Shown here: piece by piece, positions 14,945 through 19,394 of the stretch
Layout: each line of letters begins with the position of its first letter
How positions within the stretch are numbered: the first letter of the stretch is position 1
NCBI GenBank assembly: GCA_964573885.1
Contig: CAZNLL010000070.1
Span: 1-19,394, forward strand
Direction of reading: 5' to 3'
Origin: CAZNLL01 sp964573885
GTDB lineage: Bacteria; Desulfobacterota; DSM-4660; Desulfatiglandales; Desulfatiglandaceae
DNA length: 19,394 nucleotides
The notes under the pieces: model-generated
What the model was told of the DNA's origin: nothing
What the model saw: only the letters and a program-made list of their open reading frames with translations
Databases searched by the model: none
Program-made: the position numbers and the translations under genes

Positions 14945-16654
14945 TCAACCTTCCTCTGCTTCTTCCCGCAGCTCCCTTCGGGAGACTTTGCCTACATCGG
15001 TTTTGGGGAGTTCTCCCCTGAATTCCACCACCTTGGGCACCTTGTAATGGGCCAGGTGCTTGCGGCAGAAGTCAATGACCTCTTCTTCCGAGATCTTGCC
15101 CCGGGCCTCACTCTGCAATACCACATAGGCCTTGATGACCTGACCCACCGAAGGATCGGGCACCCCCACCACACCTGCTGCCTTGATCTGGGGGTGCATG
15201 TAAAGGACTTCTTCCACATGACGGGCGAAGACAGAATAGCCCTTGTATTTGATGAGGTCTCTCTTGCGGTCGAAGAAATGGAAATATCCCTCTTCATCCA
15301 TGCGTACCAGGTCCCCTGTCCTCAGCCACGTCTTGCCCTCGAGTTGAATGAGGGACTCTGCGGTCTCTTTCGGCCGTTTCCAGTAGCCCTGCATGATGTT
15401 TGGCCCGTGAAGGATCAATTCGCCCACTTCTCCTACAGGTACGAATTCAGTGCCCTCCACATTTACCACGGCCGCATCCACACTGGGGAGGGGAACGCCG
15501 AAAGAGCCGGATTTAGGCCGGTCATAGGGAGTGCTGTGGCTTACGGCCGTGGTCTCGGTCATGCCGTATCCTTCCAGAATTTTGGTGCCCGTCCTGCGCT
15601 CCCATTCCTTACTGGTGGATTCATGAAGGGTATCTGCGCCGCAGGCGATTAATTTCAGCCGTTTCCAATTGACCCGGCCCGTCTTTTCATGCTCCTTGAG
15701 GTATTCAAAGAGGGTGGGTACCCCGTAAAAACCCGAGGCCTGATAGCGTTCAATGGCGGTGATAATCTCCTCAATATCCGGGGTGGTGAAAAGGACCAGG
15801 GTGGACCCCTGGACCAGGCCGTTGAGCATCACCACCACCTGCCCGTAGATGTGGAAAAAGGGCAGGAAGGCAATGCCCACCTCTTTGCCCTCCTCGAAAA
15901 TAGGCCAGAAAGAAACGGTTTGGGTCTGAAGGGCCACCATATTGTAATGGGTCAGAATGGCCGCCTTGGGAAGACCGGTTGTACCGCCCGTATAGGGCAA
16001 GGCCGCAATATCCTCCTTGGGATCAATATCCACTTGGGGGGGGTGAGGCGGGGTCTCGTCGACCAAGTCCTTAAACACGAGAAGTCCTGTCTCTTTAATG
16101 TATTGGGGGGTGGGTACCTCCATGCCCCGGTAGGCCTTGGCCAGGGCGTTTTTGCCAAAGACCCGCTTCAAGGCCGGGAGGTAGTCCCCGATGTTTGTAA
16201 GGATCACATGGTCAAGGTCCACATCGGCCTTTTCCACGTTATCATAGAGGATGTCTTCGCAGACGATGATTTTCGCTTCACTGTCCTGGAGCTGATGACG
16301 GACTTCCTGGCTGGTGTACACCGGGCTGATGGGGGTTACCTTGGCCCCCGCTTTGAGGGCCCCGAAGTAGGCCATCACATACTGGGGGCAGTTTAACAGG
16401 TAAAGGGCGATGGTATCGCCTTTGCCAATACCCAGATTGGAGAGGGCGGTGGCAAACCGGTCCGCAAACGCCTTGAGCTCTTTGTAAGTGATCTTTTTCC
16501 CGTAAAAGATCAAGGCAGGCTTTTTGCCGTATTTTTCCGCCATTTGGTCAAATAGCCCGGGCACGGAAACCTCCGGGATATCCACCTCCTCGGGGACCCC
16601 TTGCGGGTAATACTGTAACCAGGGCTTAGACAGATAGGCTTCTTTGGGATCCAT
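14945..16654 (-). CDS. Acyl-CoA ligase (AMP-forming, FadD-like)
   Basis: A 569-residue member of the ANL adenylate-forming superfamily that activates a carboxylic acid with ATP and CoA to its acyl-CoA. P-loop YTGGTTGLPK (221-230), YGMTETT (363-369), the hinge-region TGDL and FDRKRDLIKYKGY, and the C-terminal catalytic Lys556 (PKTDVGK) are intact. Length and motifs resemble long-chain fatty acid-CoA ligases; the exact acid cannot be read from sequence. It sits between the permease gene livM (84 bases upstream) and livG (one base downstream), so it is part of the transporter operon and probably traps the imported acid as a thioester. Start ATG with GAGG 7 nt upstream. Confidence 0.94.
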   Translation of the reverse strand: MDPKEAYLSKPWLQYYPQGVPEEVDIPEVSVPGLFDQMAEKYGKKPALIFYGKKITYKELKAFADRFATALSNLGIGKGDTIALYLLNCPQYVMAYFGALKAGAKVTPISPVYTSQEVRHQLQDSEAKIIVCEDILYDNVEKADVDLDHVILTNIGDYLPALKRVFGKNALAKAYRGMEVPTPQYIKETGLLVFKDLVDETPPHPPQVDIDPKEDIAALPYTGGTTGLPKAAILTHYNMVALQTQTVSFWPIFEEGKEVGIAFLPFFHIYGQVVVMLNGLVQGSTLVLFTTPDIEEIITAIERYQASGFYGVPTLFEYLKEHEKTGRVNWKRLKLIACGADTLHESTSKEWERRTGTKILEGYGMTETTAVSHSTPYDRPKSGSFGVPLPSVDAAVVNVEGTEFVPVGEVGELILHGPNIMQGYWKRPKETAESLIQLEGKTWLRTGDLVRMDEEGYFHFFDRKRDLIKYKGYSVFARHVEEVLYMHPQIKAAGVVGVPDPSVGQVIKAYVVLQSEARGKISEEEVIDFCRKHLAHYKVPKVVEFRGELPKTDVGKVSRRELREEAEEG

Positions 16655-16738
16655 AATCCAACCTCATGTTGCTGAAAGGGGATGCAGGGCCTGCAAATAA
16701 TCCTGACCCCGAAAAACAGGACGGGCACGATGGCCGCG

Positions 16739-17779
16739 TCAATCCAAGCGGGCCGTGCAGATCCTGCAAGTCTTCCGGGTGGCCATATTCCTTACTTTGC
16801 ATCTGGGGCATTCGGTTTCGATTTTGTCCCGCACCCACGGGAGCAGCCCTTCGGGCATGTAGAGAAGGATCAGCAGAATCACCACAGCAAACATCAACAT
16901 ACGAAACTCGGGCCAGAAACGCAGGAATTCCAGCAGGGGAAAGAGGATGAATACGGCCCCGATAGCCCCGTAAATGGTAACAATGCCGCCGAAAACGCAC
17001 CAGATGACCACCGTAAAGGACATGGATACCTCCAGGGTGGATGGACCGGCGATGCGCATGAAGTGGGCATAGAGCCCCCCGGAGACGCCTGCAAAAAAGC
17101 CGCTCAGGCAAAAGGCCAGGAGCTTGTAACGGGTGGTGTTGATGCCTGCCGCCCTCACGGCCAGTTCGTCTTCCCTGATGGCGTGGAAGATGATGCCTGT
17201 ATTGGAATCGGTGATCTTCCACATGGCCGTACTCAGACCGAGCATGAGGATGACGGTAATGTAATAGTCCACCACCCGGGACTTGGAGAGCCGTGCCAGG
17301 CCGGAGACACCCAATTCGCCCCCGGTCAGGCTCGGGATGGCATAAACAATACCCATGAGGATAATGGGAAAGGCCAGGGTGGTGAGGGCCAGATAGGTAC
17401 CCCTCAGACGGAGGCAGGGAATGCCGATGACAAGCCCGGCCAGGACCGCGGCCAGTGCTCCCAGGGGGATGCTTCCCCAGGGGGGGATATGGGCGTTCAG
17501 GTTTAAAATGGCGGCTGTGTAAGCCCCCACTCCGAAAAACAGGGCATGTCCGAAATTCATCTGTCCTGTAAAACCGGAGAGGAGATCCCAGCTTGCGGCC
17601 AGGATGGCGAAGATGCTGGTAAGGATAAATATGCGAAGCAGGTAAGGGTCTCTGGTGAAGAGAGGGAACAGGAGAAGAAACACAATGAAGAGAACCACCA
17701 CGATTCGACTGGGGAGGACCAGCACTTCCCCCTTGAAGATGCTCCAGAGTTTGCGCATGTAAAACCCGAACAGGCCCAT
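16739..17779 (-). CDS. livM: LivM-type permease with C-terminal zinc ribbon
   Basis: A 346-residue inner-membrane permease subunit of the HAAT importer. Many hydrophobic segments and the typical SGFTGQMNFGHALFFGVGAY motif near residue 50 identify LivM. The cytoplasmic ATPase-docking region (AIREDELAVRAAGINTTRYK) is intact. After the last helix the C-terminus carries CPRC...CRIC (Cys 324, 327, 338, 341; CxxC-N10-CxxC), a zinc-ribbon or rubredoxin-like knuckle not part of the standard LivM fold. Ribosome site GAGGT lies inside the end of livH, which stops 2 bases before this ATG. Confidence 0.94.
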   Translation of the reverse strand: MGLFGFYMRKLWSIFKGEVLVLPSRIVVVLFIVFLLLFPLFTRDPYLLRIFILTSIFAILAASWDLLSGFTGQMNFGHALFFGVGAYTAAILNLNAHIPPWGSIPLGALAAVLAGLVIGIPCLRLRGTYLALTTLAFPIILMGIVYAIPSLTGGELGVSGLARLSKSRVVDYYITVILMLGLSTAMWKITDSNTGIIFHAIREDELAVRAAGINTTRYKLLAFCLSGFFAGVSGGLYAHFMRIAGPSTLEVSMSFTVVIWCVFGGIVTIYGAIGAVFILFPLLEFLRFWPEFRMLMFAVVILLILLYMPEGLLPWVRDKIETECPRCKVRNMATRKTCRICTARLD

Positions 17780-17781
17780 TG

Positions 17782-18651
17782 CTACCTCTCTTCCTCAAAG
17801 GCGATGCCAAAGAGCCCTTCCGGTCTGATAAGAAGGACCAGAATCATAATGGAAAGGGCCACCGATCCTTTCAGGAAGGCCCCCATGGGGATCAAAAAGA
17901 CCACCAGCGATTCAGCAAAAGCCAGGATGTATGCGCCGATAAAGCTGCCCTTAATGCTGCCCAGCCCTCCCAGGACAACTACGGCCATCATCATAATCAG
18001 GGGGTGCATCCACATATGAGGGTTGACCACGGTCAGGGGGACCACCACCGCTCCGGTCAAGGCGGCCAGACCCACGGAAACGCCCATGGTGATCATGGCC
18101 ACCCGACTTTCATGCATGCCCATGAGATTGGCCACCTCCCGGTCCTGGGCCGTTGATCGAACCGCCAGCCCCAGCCTGGTCTTTTTAAGCAGTGCCCAGA
18201 TCCCGACCAGGATGAGGAGGACCGCCCCGAAGGTGAGAATTTGCTGGTAGGCCACCTTAACGCCCATGACCTTTACATACCCCTCGATCAGGGAAGGGAC
18301 GCTCACAAAATCTCCACTGAACAGGAGTAGCATGACCTCCTGCATGGCCATGGCCAGGGCGATGGTGGCGATCAAGACCGCGGCCTCATGCTCCCGGATG
18401 GGGTCGATAAAGAATTTGTAGGCTGCCAGGCCGAAAAGGGTCACCAGGAAGATGGCGGCCAGCATCCCCCATAAGGGATGGAGACCCAGCGTGTGGCTTC
18501 CAAAATAGATGCAATAGGCCGCCACCATATAAAAGGCGGTATGGGCAATATTGACGATACGGGCCACACCAAAGATGAGAGAGAAGCCGATGGCCAGGAG
18601 GGCGTAAACGCTCCCATTGATGAGGCCGCTTATAATGATGTCTATGACCAT
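17782..18651 (-). CDS. livH: LivH-type permease
   Basis: A 289-residue membrane permease that pairs with LivM to form the translocation channel. The N-terminus GLINGSVYALLAIGFSLIFGVARIVNIAH is diagnostic, followed by several hydrophobic helices and the ATPase-contact loop RSTAQDREVANLMGM. The C-terminus ends in the LIRPEGLFG motif typical of the family. Start ATG with AAGGGA just upstream, 39 bases after the substrate-binding protein gene. Confidence 0.95.
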   Translation of the reverse strand: MVIDIIISGLINGSVYALLAIGFSLIFGVARIVNIAHTAFYMVAAYCIYFGSHTLGLHPLWGMLAAIFLVTLFGLAAYKFFIDPIREHEAAVLIATIALAMAMQEVMLLLFSGDFVSVPSLIEGYVKVMGVKVAYQQILTFGAVLLILVGIWALLKKTRLGLAVRSTAQDREVANLMGMHESRVAMITMGVSVGLAALTGAVVVPLTVVNPHMWMHPLIMMMAVVVLGGLGSIKGSFIGAYILAFAESLVVFLIPMGAFLKGSVALSIMILVLLIRPEGLFGIAFEEER

Positions 18652-18690
18652 GAGTCCCTTGCCCTGCTCAAGTCCGCCCTGTTTTGTCTC

Positions 18691-19394
18691 TTATTTACCC
18701 TTGTACTTGGCTAAGACCCAAGGGGGTATCTTATAGGGGACAATTCCCTTATAAGTGATTGCAGGCGCATCCTTGCCGGCCTTCCAGCGGTTGGGCCAGA
18801 CCGCTTTGAGTTCTCCATCCTGCCACTGGACCCCCAGGCTGGTCAGGTAACCGGGCCCCCAGGCGAGGTCATGAAGGGGGCGGCCCTGATCGTCTTTGAT
18901 ATATTTGACTTTTCCCGAGGGGACCTTGAACTCACGATTTTCCATGACGGCCACCAACTTGTCCGAATCAAGGGTGCCGGCTTTCTCGATGGCCGGGATC
19001 AGGCCGTAAACCGTGGAAGAGTAAGTATCCGCCGTATAGGTGGGGACTTCTCCAAATCTCTTCAGGTAGGTTTCTACGAAGGGTTTTGTGAGTTCATTCA
19101 CCTCCACACCCCGACAATAGGTATTCATGGTCATCACGTAATTACCCTTCTCCTGGGTCGCCCTCCAGAAGCCGTCCTTTTGGGCCTCCACATTGATTCC
19201 TACCTGCACGGCGGGCACCTGGAGTTCCCCGGCCTGCCTGGCAAAGGTAATACCCACCGAGGCGCTAAAGATGGTGAAGATAATATGAGCCCCAGCGCTT
19301 TGAACGGCTGAGAGTTCGGCGGTCACATCAGTGGCTGTCTGGGAGGGCCGCCACACGCCTACCAGCTCAAGTCCCAATTTCGGGATAGTGGCCT
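18691..19394 (-). CDS. livK: LivK-type substrate-binding protein (N-terminus outside window)
   Basis: The C-terminal 233 residues of a periplasmic binding protein of the Leu/Ile/Val-binding (Peripla_BP_6) family. The frame is open to the window edge, so the signal peptide is not visible; the internal TTG at 19377 is not a start. The fragment covers the hinge and second lobe (SAGAHIIFTIFSASVGITFARQAGEL, TADTYSSTVYGLIPAIEKAG). It would define the ligand of the importer, but no ligand-specific residue can be read. It heads the liv operon as seen here. Confidence 0.92.
   Translation of the reverse strand, partial: ATIPKLGLELVGVWRPSQTATDVTAELSAVQSAGAHIIFTIFSASVGITFARQAGELQVPAVQVGINVEAQKDGFWRATQEKGNYVMTMNTYCRGVEVNELTKPFVETYLKRFGEVPTYTADTYSSTVYGLIPAIEKAGTLDSDKLVAVMENREFKVPSGKVKYIKDDQGRPLHDLAWGPGYLTSLGVQWQDGELKAVWPNRWKAGKDAPAITYKGIVPYKIPPWVLAKYKGK

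Noticed and set aside
14149..15652. Long plus-strand open frames opposite livG and the acyl-CoA ligase
   Set aside because: Antisense shadows in GC-rich DNA; the minus-strand genes carry full Walker, signature and AMP-binding motifs.
16626..17810. 394-residue open frame overlapping livM in another frame
   Set aside because: Low-complexity Pro/Gly/Arg/His-rich translation typical of an out-of-frame shadow; LivM is clearly the real gene.

Overview
The window looks like chromosomal DNA of a Desulfobacterota (former Deltaproteobacteria) anaerobe or a close relative. This is inferred from gene content: a branched-chain-type ABC uptake operon with a built-in acyl-CoA ligase, an acyl-CoA dehydrogenase, a flavin oxidoreductase, and a PAS-GAF histidine kinase with a Cys-rich C-terminus. 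GC is moderately high, and TTG and GTG starts are common. No tRNA, rRNA, CRISPR array or insertion sequence was seen.

Region 1 (1-4748, mostly minus strand). After the tail of an unidentified plus-strand gene comes a minus-strand unit, in transcription order: an FMN oxidoreductase of the nitronate monooxygenase family, a NemR-like TetR regulator, an unidentified 177-residue protein and an HDAC-superfamily deacylase. The regulator is the highlight of the window. Its frame is interrupted by one in-frame TGA (2144-2146) exactly where NemR of E. coli has its redox-sensing Cys106. A perfect 6-bp hairpin with a G-containing 7-nt loop sits at bacterial SECIS distance downstream. The Lys that pairs with Cys106 in NemR is also kept (K171). 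The simplest reading is a selenocysteine-containing redox-sensing repressor. A good promoter (TTGTAA-17-TATTAT) with a 17-bp inverted repeat in its spacer precedes the oxidoreductase gene, as expected for autoregulation. An acyl-CoA dehydrogenase gene lies just upstream on the same strand.

Region 2 (4749-11788, plus strand). A divergent intergenic region leads to hrpA (a large DEAH RNA helicase), an orphan PAS-GAF histidine kinase and a PilZ (c-di-GMP receptor) protein. The three are closely spaced and probably cotranscribed, ending at a short hairpin plus T-run.

Region 3 (11787-13241, minus strand). A HigB-like toxin gene overlaps an antitoxin gene by one base. The antitoxin joins an XRE-type HTH to an ImmA/IrrE zinc peptidase domain.

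Region 4 (13425-19394, minus strand). A liv-type ABC importer operon runs in the order substrate-binding protein (cut by the window edge), LivH, LivM, acyl-CoA ligase, LivG, LivF. The embedded ligase suggests that a carboxylic acid, rather than an amino acid, is imported and activated to its CoA thioester. LivM carries an unexpected C-terminal zinc-ribbon motif.
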